From Dehalococcoidia bacterium (GTDB taxonomy: Bacteria; Chloroflexota; Dehalococcoidia; SpSt-223), in contig JANWZD010000003.1 of assembly GCA_025054935.1 (NCBI GenBank), positions 248,001-312,000 of the forward strand: a DNA stretch of 64,000 nucleotides. Direction: 5' to 3'. Positions 45,312 to 54,425 of this stretch are shown one piece after another. Both the position numbers and the translations under genes were made by a program. Under the pieces are notes generated by a model. The model was given only the letters and a program-made list of their open reading frames with translations, was not told the origin of the DNA and made no database searches. Position 1 is the stretch's first letter, and each line of letters begins with the position of its first letter.

Positions 45312-45386
45312 GCTGCTTGCAGGAGCTCCCCTCGGCCGGTAGACTGCGCTTTATCCAGGGGAGCAGTCGCTGAGCGAGGACACCCG

Positions 45387-45415
45387 TTGCACGCTGACGA
45401 GCCCTCTGCTAAGGT
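45387..45415 (+). promoter_or_regulatory. promoter of the HTH gene
   Basis: TTGCAC, a 17-bp spacer and TAAGGT. Transcription would start near 45422. Confidence 0.45.
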
Positions 45416-45469
45416 AGACGGCATCTTTTGGCACTCCTGTTCTAGCCCATGTCGGAGAGCTGCTGGTCT

Positions 45470-45712
45470 ATGATGCCTATTGCGGTTTCTGTTGGCGCTG
45501 AGTTGTATCACCGCCGGCTTGCCGCCGGACTGCCGATCGCCCAGGTCGCGCGTCGCGTTGGCATCTCGCCCTCCTTCTTGGAGACCATCGAACGCAACGG
45601 TCATCTTCCGCCGGCGCGGCTGGTCGAAGAGATCCGCGCCGCGATCCTCGAGCTGTCAGGCGGGTATTGGGATCCCTTCAGCGACGAATATCTCCTCCCT
45701 GAGCCGCGTTGA
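45470..45712 (+). CDS. small XRE-type helix-turn-helix protein
   Basis: 80 residues. GLPIAQVARRVGISPSFLETIERN fits the XRE/Cro helix-turn-helix, with the recognition helix around SPSFLETIE. The C-terminus is Trp- and acid-rich (GGYWDPFSDEYLLPEPR). It may be a small regulator; its target is unknown. I chose the ATG at 45470 because GGAG lies nine bases before it. The ATG at 45449 gives a protein seven residues longer. It precedes rpsU by 100 bp. Confidence 0.7.
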   Translation: MMPIAVSVGAELYHRRLAAGLPIAQVARRVGISPSFLETIERNGHLPPARLVEEIRAAILELSGGYWDPFSDEYLLPEPR

Positions 45713-45752
45713 CGGCGGCGCTGCTCCCACGCTACTCTTGAAAAGCGGTTGG

Positions 45753-45773
45753 CTGGCAGCACTGTGCTGCCAG
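45753..45773 (+). terminator. perfect hairpin between the HTH gene and rpsU
   Basis: CTGGCAGCA / TGCTGCCAG, 9-bp perfect stem and 3-nt loop, followed by ttcctgtctc. It may terminate the HTH transcript or be part of the rpsU leader. The T-run is imperfect. Confidence 0.45.
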
Positions 45774-45812
45774 TTCCTGTCTCAATTGCCTGAGGAAAGG
45801 GGTAGACGGTCG

Positions 45813-46007
45813 TTGGAGGTTCGACTTCAGGAAGGTGAGGGGTTCGAGCAACTGCTGAAGCGCTTCCGCGCCAGCGTTGCGAAGAACGGCATTCTCACCG
45901 ATCTCAAGCGTCACCAAGAGTATCGCAGTAAGGGCGAGCGGCTGCGCGCGAAAATGCGCAAGGCGATCCGACGCCGGCTCAAGCAGAACGCTCGCCGCGC
46001 CCAGTAG
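45813..46007 (+). CDS. rpsU: 30S ribosomal protein S21
   Basis: 64 residues, normal for S21. The translation is EVRLQEGEGFEQLLKRFR at the N-terminus, LKRHQEYRSKGERLR in the middle, then a basic C-terminal helix (KMRKAIRRRLKQNARR). It binds the platform of the small subunit near the 16S 3' end. No ATG or GTG precedes the conserved N-terminus in this frame, so TTG at 45813 is the only sensible start, with AGGAAAGGGG ten bases upstream. Confidence 0.88.
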   Translation: MEVRLQEGEGFEQLLKRFRASVAKNGILTDLKRHQEYRSKGERLRAKMRKAIRRRLKQNARRAQ

Positions 46008-46140
46008 GCGGTTTCGAAACCCTCAGCGCGCTGCGGCTCGGCATTCGCCGGGCCGTTCGCATGTCTGAGCGCGCGCTCATTCGGGCGCGCCGTCAGCCCT
46101 GTCCGGCGTACCGCGCTGCACCGGCGAAGGTGGTGTTCGC

Positions 46141-48576
46141 CTAGCCGTTGGGCTCGCCGTTGGCGCGGATGCGGGTAGTAGAGACCACCCGGTCCCTCTC
46201 GCCGAGCCGCATCACGTGAACCCCTTGGGCGTGGCGGCCGAGCAGCGAGATACTGTTGGCGGGCAGGCGGATGACGACGCCCTCAGAGGAGATTACCATC
46301 ACCTCGTCCTCGTCGCGGACGACACACGTCGCGGCGACTGGCCCCGTCTTCTGAGTGGTGGTGAGCGCGATGACGCCCTGCGTGCCGCGTCCTTTCGCGG
46401 GGAAATGGCGCAGGAGGGTCCGCTTCCCGTAGCCGTTGGCAGTAATGAGCAGCAGCGCCGCATCCGGCTCGACGATCTCCGCTCCGACGAGAACGTCAGT
46501 CCCCACGAGGCGCATTCCGCGAACGCCTCCGCTGCCGCGGTTGGAGACCCGAACGTCTTCCATCGCGAACCGAACGGCCTTGCCGCCCGCCGAGATCAAC
46601 ATCGCGTCGTCGCTCGAATTTGTCAGCTTGACCCAGCACAGCTCATCGCCGGGTTCGATGGTCATGGCGTTCAGCCCGCTGGAGCGAACCGTCGCGAAGT
46701 CCTGGATGCCGACCCGCTTGACCTCGCCGCGCCGCGTGACGAACAGGAGGTTCTCCGCGGCGTTGAAATCGCGGATGGCAATCAGGCTTGTCGCGACCTC
46801 ATCGGGCGCGATATTCACGAGGTTGATCAAGGGCACGCCCTTCCCGGTGCGCGAGAGCTCGGGGATCTCGTGCGCCTTGATCTGGTAGACCCGTCCCCGA
46901 TTGGTGAAGAAGAGTACGCTGTCGTGGGTATCGGCGACGGTGATGTGCTGGACCGCGTCGGCTTCGCGCGTGATCATGCCGGTAACGCCGCGGCCGCCTC
47001 GTCGCTGAGTGCGGTAGGTATCGGCAGGAAGACGCTTGATGTAGCCGCGCTGGCTCAGGGTGATCACAACCCGCTGCGAGGGGATCAGGTCCTCGACCGT
47101 GAAGTCGGCATTCCCGTCGGGCTGCACCACTGTCCGGCGCGGGTCGCCATATTTCTCTTTGATCGCCGCCAAATCTTCTTTGAGGACGCCGTAGATTTTC
47201 TTCGGATTGGCGAGCAGCCCCTCGAGGTAGGCGATCTGCTTCTGGGTCTCTTTCAGCTCATTGAGGATCCGCTTTGTCTCGAGAGCAGCGAGGCGGCGGA
47301 GCTGCATGTCAAGGATCGCCTGAGCTTGGATCTCGGTCAGGCCGAACTGTTTCATCAGCCGAGTGCGGGCAGCCTCGGCGTTTGGCGACTCACGGATCGT
47401 CTTGATGACGGCGTCGAGGTTGTCGAGCGCGATTTTCAGTCCTTCGAGAATATGGGCGCGTTCCCGCGCCTTTTGCAGGTCGAACTCCGAGCGCCGACGA
47501 ACGATCTCAAAGCGATGGGAGATGTATTGCTGGAGCATCATTTTGAGGGTCAGCACGCGGGGCTGTCCTTCGACCAGCGCCAGCAGATTGATCGAAAAGG
47601 CGGTCTGCAGCTGAGTGTGTTTGTAGAGGTTGTTCAGCAGGGCGCGCGGATTGGCGCCGCGGCCGACCTCGATGACGATGCGGATGCCTTGACGATCCGA
47701 CTCGTCGCGCAATTCGGCGATCCCGTCGATCTTCTTCTCTTTGACGAGATCGGCGATCTTGGCGATCAGCGCCGCTTTATTCACTTGGTAGGGGATCTCG
47801 GTGATGACAATTTGCGCCCGGCCGCTGCGGCTCTCCTCGATATGCGCTTTGGCGCGGACAACGATGCGCCCGCGGCCGGTTGCGTAGGCTTGTTTCACCC
47901 CTTCCGTTCCCACGAGGATGCCCCGCGTCGGGAAATCCGGCCCCTTCACGAAGCGCATCAGGTCGTCGACGGTTGCGTCCTCATGGTCAATGAGGTAGAT
48001 CGCGGCATCGCAGACCTCGGCGAGGTTGTGCGGCGGGATATTCGTTGCCATGCCAACGGCAATGCCGGATGACCCATTGACGAGCAGGTTCGGGAAGCGC
48101 GCGGGCAGCACGAGCGGTTCGCGCTGCGAGCCGTCGAAGTTGTCGCCGAAATCGACGGTGTTTTTGTCGATATCCGCGAGCAGTTCGCTCGCGATCTCGG
48201 AAAGCCGCACCTCGGTGTAGCGCATCGCCGCTGGGGGATCGTCGTCGATGCTGCCAAAATTGCCTTGGCCATCGATCAGCGGGACGCGCATCGAGAAGTC
48301 TTGTGCCATCCGCACGAGGGCCTCGTAGACGGCGCTGTCGCCGTGCGGGTGGTATTTCCCGAGCACTTCGCCGACAACCCGCGCGCTCTTGCGATAGGGC
48401 GTGTCGTGGCGGATGTTCATCTCGTCCATGGCGTAGATGATCCGCCGCTGGACGGGCTTCAGCCCGTCGCGCACGTCCGGCAACGCTCGCGAGACGATGA
48501 CGCTCATCGCGTAGTCCAGATAGGACTCGCGCATCTCCGTTTCGATATTGACAAGCCGAACGTTGCCGATCTCCAT
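46141..48576 (-). CDS. gyrA: DNA gyrase subunit A
   Basis: 811 residues, full length. The catalytic tyrosine is Y120 (AAMRYTEV). The quinolone-determining region reads [14 protein letters not shown], with Ser81 and Glu85 where E. coli has Ser83 and Asp87, which is a normal sensitive-type sequence. The GyrA box [10 protein letters not shown] starts the C-terminal beta-pinwheel. It introduces negative supercoils with GyrB, which is not in the window. The ATG at 48576 follows AAGGATAGG. The 133-bp tail-to-tail gap with rpsU holds palindromes ggtttcgaaacc (46010-46021) and gagcgcgcgctc (46067-46078). Confidence 0.97.
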   Translation of the reverse strand: MEIGNVRLVNIETEMRESYLDYAMSVIVSRALPDVRDGLKPVQRRIIYAMDEMNIRHDTPYRKSARVVGEVLGKYHPHGDSAVYEALVRMAQDFSMRVPLIDGQGNFGSIDDDPPAAMRYTEVRLSEIASELLADIDKNTVDFGDNFDGSQREPLVLPARFPNLLVNGSSGIAVGMATNIPPHNLAEVCDAAIYLIDHEDATVDDLMRFVKGPDFPTRGILVGTEGVKQAYATGRGRIVVRAKAHIEESRSGRAQIVITEIPYQVNKAALIAKIADLVKEKKIDGIAELRDESDRQGIRIVIEVGRGANPRALLNNLYKHTQLQTAFSINLLALVEGQPRVLTLKMMLQQYISHRFEIVRRRSEFDLQKARERAHILEGLKIALDNLDAVIKTIRESPNAEAARTRLMKQFGLTEIQAQAILDMQLRRLAALETKRILNELKETQKQIAYLEGLLANPKKIYGVLKEDLAAIKEKYGDPRRTVVQPDGNADFTVEDLIPSQRVVITLSQRGYIKRLPADTYRTQRRGGRGVTGMITREADAVQHITVADTHDSVLFFTNRGRVYQIKAHEIPELSRTGKGVPLINLVNIAPDEVATSLIAIRDFNAAENLLFVTRRGEVKRVGIQDFATVRSSGLNAMTIEPGDELCWVKLTNSSDDAMLISAGGKAVRFAMEDVRVSNRGSGGVRGMRLVGTDVLVGAEIVEPDAALLLITANGYGKRTLLRHFPAKGRGTQGVIALTTTQKTGPVAATCVVRDEDEVMVISSEGVVIRLPANSISLLGRHAQGVHVMRLGERDRVVSTTRIRANGEPNG

Positions 48577-48629
48577 CAGCCCTATCCTTCGTCCTTCTCT
48601 TCAGCGCTCCTCCCGCTCGTGCGAGGGGC

Positions 48630-49301
48630 TCAAGGGGTGTCGCCGGCTGCGGCTCGCACAAATGCCTCAAACAGCCCGGCGAAACGGGGGTCGACTTCGT
48701 CTGCCCGCTCGGGATGGCACTGAACGCCGACAACCCAGCGATGCCGCGGGGACTCGAGCGCCTCGATCAGCCCGTCCGGGCTGACCGCGGCGACAACGAG
48801 AGTAGCAGCGCGCTCGGTCTCGCGGACGGCTTGATGATGGCGCGTGTTGACGAGCACGCTTCCGCTCGTCCCCAGTGCCTTGGCGAGGTGGGTTCCGGGC
48901 GTGATGTCGATTTCGTGCTGCCCCCCGTCGAACCGGGCGTGCCCTTCGACATGCTGAACGAGCGAGCCGTCGCAGACGACGTTCAGCAGCTGAAATCCGC
49001 GGCAGATCGCGAGGATCGGCAGGTCGCGGATCAACGCCGTTTTCGCAAGCGAGAACTCCAGTTCGTCGCGCGCGTCATCCACGCCGGCCGTGTGCGGGTC
49101 ACGGTCTTGCCCGTAACGAGCAGGATTGATATCGCCGCCGCCGGAGAGAAGAAGGCCGTCAAACGCTTCCAGAGCAACGTCATCGCCCGGCCGAACCGGC
49201 GTGGGAATGCCTCCGGCACGCTCGACGGCAGCGAGATAGCGGGCGACGGAGTCCTCAGGAGCGGTGGCGCCGACGGTAACAGCGATGCGTGGCTTCCGCA
49301 T
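48630..49301 (-). CDS. class I glutamine amidotransferase, peptidase C26 (gamma-glutamyl-gamma-aminobutyrate hydrolase-like)
   Basis: 223 residues. The triad is C100 (ILAICRGFQLLN), H196 and E198 (QCHPE), and LLLSGGGDINP is the PuuD-type N-terminal motif. These enzymes hydrolyse gamma-glutamyl amides such as gamma-glutamyl-GABA. No polyamine genes are adjacent. The ATG at 49301 has AGAGG upstream, and a TATACT -10 lies at 49337-49332. It is 53 bp upstream of gyrA on the same strand and may be co-transcribed with it. Confidence 0.88.
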   Translation of the reverse strand: MRKPRIAVTVGATAPEDSVARYLAAVERAGGIPTPVRPGDDVALEAFDGLLLSGGGDINPARYGQDRDPHTAGVDDARDELEFSLAKTALIRDLPILAICRGFQLLNVVCDGSLVQHVEGHARFDGGQHEIDITPGTHLAKALGTSGSVLVNTRHHQAVRETERAATLVVAAVSPDGLIEALESPRHRWVVGVQCHPERADEVDPRFAGLFEAFVRAAAGDTP

Positions 49302-49378
49302 CCAACCTCTGAGCGCGCCGAACTCCCTCAAAGTATACCTGCGCGCTCGGCGCCAGTTCCAGACGATACACGGCGCTC

Positions 49379-50734
49379 TCAGGGGAGCGGGAGGTCGGCC
49401 GGGAGCGGCGCTCCCGCCTGAATGACCGCGCGATAGTAGCGGCCGCTGTCTTTCAATGTCCGTTCCTGCGTCGCGTAGTCGGTGTAGTAGAGCCCGAACC
49501 GTTTGGCGAAGCCTTCAGCCCATTCGAAGTTGTCGAGCAGCGACCAGACGAAGTAGCCCCGCAGGGGAACGCCGTCGGCGATTGCGCGCGCTGCCTCGGC
49601 AAGATAGCCGGCGAGATAGCGCACGCGCGCCGGGTCGGCGACGCGGCCCGCGACAGGAGGAGGGTCCGGGAAGGCAGCGCCGTTCTCGGTTACGACAAGA
49701 TCGAGCGGGCCGTACTCGCGGTGGAGCCGCGTCAGCAGGTCGTAGAAAGCGCGCGGCTGCACTACCCACCCCATTGCGGTCACCTCGGCTCCGGGGGGAG
49801 TGATCCGCCGGAGCCGCAGATAGGGGTCGGCAGGGTCGTGGGCGACGATCGCGGGGAAGTAGTGGTTGACGCCGAGAAAGTCGATCGGCGCAGCGATGAG
49901 GTCGAGGTCGGACGAGGCGATGCGAGGAACGGCGTGCCGCCACCAAGCGAGCATCTCGCCGGGATAGCCGCGGCCGAGAACGGGGTCGAGAAACCAGCGG
50001 TTGAAGGCGGCATCGTAGCGCGCGGCGGCGGCAAGGTCGAGGGGGGCGTCGCTTGCGGGATAGGCGGGCGTGAGAATGTGGGTGATGCCGACCCGCGCCT
50101 CTGGCCAGAGCGCGCGGAGAGCGCGCGCCGCCATGCCGTGGCCGAGGAGGAGGGTGTGGGCGGCGCGAAGCGCAAGCGGCGTGCTCCGCTTCCCGGGGGC
50201 GTGTTCGCCCCGTTCATAGCCGAGAATGCTGCTGCACCACGGCTCATTCAGGGTGATCCAATGCTTGACCCGGTCGCCCAGCCGGCGCGCCACGATCTCC
50301 GCGTAGTCGGCAAAGGCGGCCGCCGTTTCGCGATTCGGCCACCCTCCTTCATCCTCAAGCGCCTGCGGGAGATCCCAATGGTAGAGAGTCACCCACGGGG
50401 TGATCCCTGCCTCGAGCAGACCGTCGACAAGCCGATCGTAGAAGGCGATCCCGCGCTCATTGACCGCACCCCGGCCGCTCGGCAGGATGCGCGGCCAGGC
50501 GATCGAGAAGCGGTAGGCATTCACGCCGAGCGCCCGCATCAGGGCGATGTCGGTCTGCCAACGGTGGTAGTGGTCGCAGGCGATGTCGGCGGTCTCGTTA
50601 TTGGCAATGGTGCCGGGCGTGTGGGCAAACCGGTCCCAGATCGACTCGCCCCGGCCATCCTCGGCCACTGCCCCTTCGATCTGGTAGGCAGCGGTCGCCG
50701 TGCCCCAGACAAACTCGGAAGGGAACGCACGCAT
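49379..50734 (-). CDS. glycoside hydrolase family 1 beta-glucosidase
   Basis: 451 residues. FVWGTATAAYQIEGA is the GH1 N-terminal signature, the acid/base glutamate is E164 in TLNEPW and the nucleophile is E350 in VVTENGAAF. WSLLDNFEWAEGF near the C-terminus lines the sugar site. It is cytoplasmic (no signal) and hydrolyses beta-glucosides or related disaccharides. The ATG at 50734 is six bases after a -10 box, so the mRNA is probably leaderless. It stands alone, and no sugar transporter is beside it. Confidence 0.95.
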   Translation of the reverse strand: MRAFPSEFVWGTATAAYQIEGAVAEDGRGESIWDRFAHTPGTIANNETADIACDHYHRWQTDIALMRALGVNAYRFSIAWPRILPSGRGAVNERGIAFYDRLVDGLLEAGITPWVTLYHWDLPQALEDEGGWPNRETAAAFADYAEIVARRLGDRVKHWITLNEPWCSSILGYERGEHAPGKRSTPLALRAAHTLLLGHGMAARALRALWPEARVGITHILTPAYPASDAPLDLAAAARYDAAFNRWFLDPVLGRGYPGEMLAWWRHAVPRIASSDLDLIAAPIDFLGVNHYFPAIVAHDPADPYLRLRRITPPGAEVTAMGWVVQPRAFYDLLTRLHREYGPLDLVVTENGAAFPDPPPVAGRVADPARVRYLAGYLAEAARAIADGVPLRGYFVWSLLDNFEWAEGFAKRFGLYYTDYATQERTLKDSGRYYRAVIQAGAPLPADLPLP

Positions 50735-50740
50735 TGGACA

Positions 50741-50769
50741 ATTGTCGGGTCTCTTCCTTTCCGCCGCAA
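50741..50769 (-). promoter_or_regulatory. leaderless-type promoter of the GH1 gene
   Basis: On the minus strand TTGCGG (50769-50764), 17-bp spacer, GACAAT (50746-50741), then 6 nt to the ATG. Confidence 0.6.
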
Positions 50770-50843
50770 CTCTCGCCCGCCTGCCGCGGCATCTTCCTGC
50801 TTTCGCGGCCGTGCAATACTTGAACTAGAAGAGGAGCGCGAGC

Positions 50844-51749
50844 GTGAAAGTGGCAATCACCGGCGCCTCGGGGTTCATCGGCCGAAAGCTGGCAGCAGTC
50901 CTCCGCGACGCTGGGCATGTGCCGCTCGCCATCAGCCACAATGTCGAGCGTGCCGCGTCGGCGCTGCCCGGTGCCGAGGTCATCTCGTTCAATCAGGCGA
51001 TAGCCGACTGGCCGGCGGTTGACGCCGTGGTGAACCTGATGGGTGAGCCTGTGACCGGCCGCTGGACTGCCGAAAAGAAACGCGAAATCCATGACAGCCG
51101 CGTCATCGGAACGCGAAAGCTCGTCGAGGCGATTGAGCGGGCGGGGCAGCGGCCGCGCCGGTTCGTCAGCGCATCGGCTGTCGGCTATTACGGCGACCGG
51201 GGCGACGAAGAGCTGATCGAGGACTCCCCGCCCGGCCGGTCGTTTCTCGCCGAGGTCTGCCAGCGATGGGAAGCCGAGGCAAAGCAGGTCGGGCCGCTTG
51301 GCGTGTCGTGGGCGATTGTCCGGATTGGGCTTGTCCTCGGCGAGGGCGGCGGAGCGCTCGCGCCGCTGACGACCTTGTTCAAACTCGGGCTTGGCGGACC
51401 CATCGGCAGCGGCCGCCAGTGGATGCCGTGGGTCAGTCTCGAAGATACGGCCCGGCTGATACACTTCTTGGTCGAGAGCGATCACGAGGGGGTGTTCCTC
51501 GCGACGGCCCCGGAGCCGGTTCGTCAAGCGGAATTCGCGAGCGCCCTCGGCAAGGTGCTCGGCCGGCCGGCCGTTCTCCCCGCTCCTGCCTTCGCGATCC
51601 GTCTGGTCGTGGGCGAATTTGCCGCTGAACTGCTCGACAGCCGCCGCTGCCTTCCAGCGCGGACGACCGCCGTCGGGTTCCGGTTTGAGTATCCCCGTTT
51701 GGTGCCGGCATTGCGGGCCGCCCTCCGTGCGGCGGTGGAGGCGAAGTGA
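50844..51749 (+). CDS. TIGR01777-family NAD(P)-dependent epimerase
   Basis: 301 residues. VAITGASGFIGRKL, VVNLMGEPV with GRWTAEKKREIHDSRV, SASAVGYYGDRG, and a C-terminal DUF1731-like part define this SDR branch (YfcH-like). Its reaction is unknown; one role proposed for homologues is in cell division or sugar metabolism. The GTG start at 50844 has GAGGAG upstream, and an AATACT box lies ~25 nt before. It heads a four-gene GTGA/ATGA-coupled operon. Confidence 0.88.
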   Translation: MKVAITGASGFIGRKLAAVLRDAGHVPLAISHNVERAASALPGAEVISFNQAIADWPAVDAVVNLMGEPVTGRWTAEKKREIHDSRVIGTRKLVEAIERAGQRPRRFVSASAVGYYGDRGDEELIEDSPPGRSFLAEVCQRWEAEAKQVGPLGVSWAIVRIGLVLGEGGGALAPLTTLFKLGLGGPIGSGRQWMPWVSLEDTARLIHFLVESDHEGVFLATAPEPVRQAEFASALGKVLGRPAVLPAPAFAIRLVVGEFAAELLDSRRCLPARTTAVGFRFEYPRLVPALRAALRAAVEAK

Positions 51750-52309
51750 CGACCGCGGCGCGTTCGACGTGGGAGCAGGTGCGCGAGGGCGTGCTGACGT
51801 GCGAGCAGCAGCTGCGCGTGCCGGTCACTGGCTCGCCTGATCTCGTTGCTATTCTCGATCGGCTCGAACGTGTCCATTTCGCCGAGGTCGAGCGGGCGAC
51901 CTTCGGGGTGATCCGCTGTCATCGTCGCGGCGCAGAGATAGTCTGTCACGTGGGCGAACGCTGGCCGGTCCTGACGTTCGGCGCGCCCGAGACGGTCGTG
52001 AGCGCCACGGCGGCCGAGCGGCGCTGGCCGATCCGGGCGGGGCTGCTCGCTCGGCCGAGCGCGGCGCGGGGCGAGCTGATCCTGCGCGCCGAGCGCGGCC
52101 AGGAGGGGCAAGAAGTGCTTCTGACGAACGCTGTAGACGGCTTCCCCTCCCGGTTCCTCGGCGACCCGCTGCCGGGCATGCCGAGACTGCTCTGGCGCCT
52201 GCTCAGCGACGTCTATCTTGCCTACCACCGGCTGGTCTCATTTCGCGGACTCGAGCGGGTTGCCTGCGAGCTCCGACGCGAAACGCATCGCTTTGAGCGT
52301 GAGAGGTGA
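51746..52309 (+). CDS. hypothetical protein (187 aa)
   Basis: Unrecognised soluble protein starting VTTAARSTWEQVREG (GTG read as Met). It has beta-rich stretches (RHHRGAEIV-like IRCHRRGAEIVCHVG, RGELILRAERGQE) and a helical C-terminus (LLWRLLSDVYLAYHRLVSFRG). Both ends overlap their neighbours by 4 nt, so it is translated with two NAD(P)-binding proteins. It may be a partner or a substrate-handling protein for them. No signal peptide or membrane helix. Confidence 0.65.
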   Translation: MTTAARSTWEQVREGVLTCEQQLRVPVTGSPDLVAILDRLERVHFAEVERATFGVIRCHRRGAEIVCHVGERWPVLTFGAPETVVSATAAERRWPIRAGLLARPSAARGELILRAERGQEGQEVLLTNAVDGFPSRFLGDPLPGMPRLLWRLLSDVYLAYHRLVSFRGLERVACELRRETHRFERER

Positions 52310-53388
52310 GGAGCGAGCGTCCTATTCTGGTTACCGGCGCGACGGGGTTTGTCGGCCGCGCGCTCAGCGCCGCGCTCCTCCGAGAAGGGCGCGCTGTGCG
52401 CTGCGCGAGCCGAGCACCGGAACGCGGCCGCCATCTGCTGGCAGAGGTTCCCTGGGTTCGCCTAGACGTGAATGACCCAGCGACGATCGAGCCGGCGCTC
52501 GCGGGCTGCTGGGCGGCGTACTACCTCGTCCATAGCATGGGCGACCGGCAGGGGGACTACGCGCGCCGCGAGCGGGAAGCAGCGCAGGCATTTGCCGCGG
52601 CGGCGGCCCGGGCAGGCCTTGAGCGGATTATCTATCTCGGCGGAATTCGGCCGCTGGGGCGCCCATCGAAGCATCTGGCGAGCCGGCTGGCGGTGGGCGC
52701 GCTCTTGCGTCAGGGGCCGGTGCTGACAATCGAACTGCGGGCGGCGATGATCGTCGGACATGGCAGCGAGTCGTGGCGGATCTGTCGGGATCTCGCCGCA
52801 ACGCTGCCAGGCATGATCCTGCCGCGGTGGACCCGGTCGCGGAGCGAACCGGTCGCCCTCGACGATGTCCTAGTCGCGCTGCGCCGCGCGCTCGACCTGC
52901 CGCTTGCCCGCAGCGCAAGCTACGACTTGCCAGGACCGGAGCCGCTCACGGTTCGGGAGATCCTCCGCACGACCGCGCGCGTCCTCGACCTGCCCGACCC
53001 CTTGTTTCTCGACGTGCCGGTGCTCTCCCCACGCCTGTCGGCGTACTGGCTGCGGCTGGTCACGCGGGCCGATTGGCGGGTTGCCCGTGAGTTGGTGCAC
53101 GGTCTCGAGCACGACCTGCTCGCCCGCGATGACCGCTATTGGTCGCTGATCGGGCATCCCCACCGCCTGCCGTTTGAAGAAGCGGCCCGACGCGCCATTG
53201 CGGCAGAAGGGCCGCGGCGCCCTCGACACTTCCTCGACCGCCTGCAGCAGCTTCGCCGGCAGAGCACGGCGCACCGGCAGCGCCGTTGCCGCGACGACCG
53301 TCTGTCCGACGAAGGGAGAGCGCTCTCTTCCCTCGCTTCAGAGGTATCCTTATCCCGAGCCCAGCGTGAGACCAAGGAGGAGCCATGA
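52306..53388 (+). CDS. NAD(P)-binding atypical SDR (NmrA/complex I NDUFA9-like)
   Basis: 360 residues. The glycine-rich ILVTGATGFVGRALSAAL opens an atypical SDR with YYLVHSMGD and IIYLGGIRP, but no clear Tyr-x3-Lys. The last ~45 residues are basic and low-complexity (HRQRRCRDDR) and may be disordered. Similar proteins act as NAD(P)-sensing or quinone-linked factors. The start GTG overlaps the previous stop and its end overlaps the LLM gene. Confidence 0.8.
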   Translation: MRSERPILVTGATGFVGRALSAALLREGRAVRCASRAPERGRHLLAEVPWVRLDVNDPATIEPALAGCWAAYYLVHSMGDRQGDYARREREAAQAFAAAAARAGLERIIYLGGIRPLGRPSKHLASRLAVGALLRQGPVLTIELRAAMIVGHGSESWRICRDLAATLPGMILPRWTRSRSEPVALDDVLVALRRALDLPLARSASYDLPGPEPLTVREILRTTARVLDLPDPLFLDVPVLSPRLSAYWLRLVTRADWRVARELVHGLEHDLLARDDRYWSLIGHPHRLPFEEAARRAIAAEGPRRPRHFLDRLQQLRRQSTAHRQRRCRDDRLSDEGRALSSLASEVSLSRAQRETKEEP

Positions 53389-54425
53389 AGGTCGGGATCT
53401 CGCTGACCGCGACCGCGAATGGGGTGCACTCGCACGACTCTATCGACTACTGCCGCTGGGCGGCGCGATTTGCCGACGAAGCGGGGTTCGATGTCGTCTG
53501 GACGACAGAGCACCACTTCACCGCGATCGCGCACACGGGAGCGCCGAGCGCCGCGCTCGCCTACTACGCCGGGGTAACGGAGCGCGTGCGCCTCGGGTAT
53601 GCGGTGGCGATCGTTCCGCTCCATCATCCGCTGCGGCTGGCAGAAGAGTTCCTCTGGGTCGACAACCTGTCTGATGGGCGGCTGATCGGCGGGATCAGTC
53701 CCGGCTGGGCGGCATATGAGTTCGAGCTGTTCGGCGTTCCGCTTGAGGAGCGGCGCGACCGGCTGGCGGAGGCCTGGGAGATCATCCGGCGCGCCTGTGC
53801 CGGCGAGCCGGTGCAGTTTTCCGGAAAGTACTTCCACGTTCCTGAACTCGTGATCTATCCGCCCCCGCGCCAAGCCGGCGGGATCCCGTTCATCCTCTCG
53901 ACCGGGCATGTCGAGTCGGTCCGCCAAGCAGCGAAATGGCGGGTGAGCCCCGTCTTCGGCGCTCCGCCCGTGCCGGTCATCGTCGACCTGCTCGCTGCCT
54001 ACGACGCTGCCTGTCGCGAGGAAGGGTATTCCGACGCCGAGATCGCCACGCTCCACGAGTGGGTTGGCGTTCGTCGTTTCGTCACCATCGGCCGGACGGA
54101 AGACGAAGCGCGGGAAGAAGCGCTCATCCATTCCGCGCGGCTGCAGAGCAGCCTTGACTTCCTTTCCACGACCCGCGGCTCCGAACGGCAGGGCGACCCG
54201 CGCAACCCCCGAACGCTCGCGAACGATGTCTGGGGCACGGTTGAGCGGGTGACAGAGCAGCTGCTCGAGCTTGAGCGGATCGGGATGCGGCATTTCATCT
54301 GCAACTTCACGATCGGCAGCCGCGGGCTTGAGGGGACAAAAGAGACAATCCGCCTCTTTGCGCGGGAGATCCTGCCCGTCCTCCAAGCGAGTGAGCGGCG
54401 CGCGGCAGCGACAGTGGCGTCCTAG
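53385..54425 (+). CDS. LLM-class flavin- (or F420-) dependent oxidoreductase
   Basis: 346 residues. VVWTTEHHFTA, RVRLGYAVAIVPLHHPLRLAEE and SDGRLIGGISPGW are the luciferase-like monooxygenase signatures. The family uses FMNH2 or F420H2; which one cannot be read with confidence. The substrate is unknown. It is the last gene of the epimerase operon (ATGA overlap) and ends tail-to-tail with the ABM gene, sharing one CTAG. Confidence 0.9.
   Translation: MKVGISLTATANGVHSHDSIDYCRWAARFADEAGFDVVWTTEHHFTAIAHTGAPSAALAYYAGVTERVRLGYAVAIVPLHHPLRLAEEFLWVDNLSDGRLIGGISPGWAAYEFELFGVPLEERRDRLAEAWEIIRRACAGEPVQFSGKYFHVPELVIYPPPRQAGGIPFILSTGHVESVRQAAKWRVSPVFGAPPVPVIVDLLAAYDAACREEGYSDAEIATLHEWVGVRRFVTIGRTEDEAREEALIHSARLQSSLDFLSTTRGSERQGDPRNPRTLANDVWGTVERVTEQLLELERIGMRHFICNFTIGSRGLEGTKETIRLFAREILPVLQASERRAAATVAS

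Noticed and set aside
46010-46078. palindromes in the rpsU-gyrA gap as terminators
   Set aside because: Both (12 bp each) lack a loop and a T-run, so they do not look like intrinsic terminators; noted in the gyrA entry only.
46216-48072. 618-codon plus-strand open frame
   Set aside because: Lies wholly antisense to gyrA; a high-GC shadow frame.
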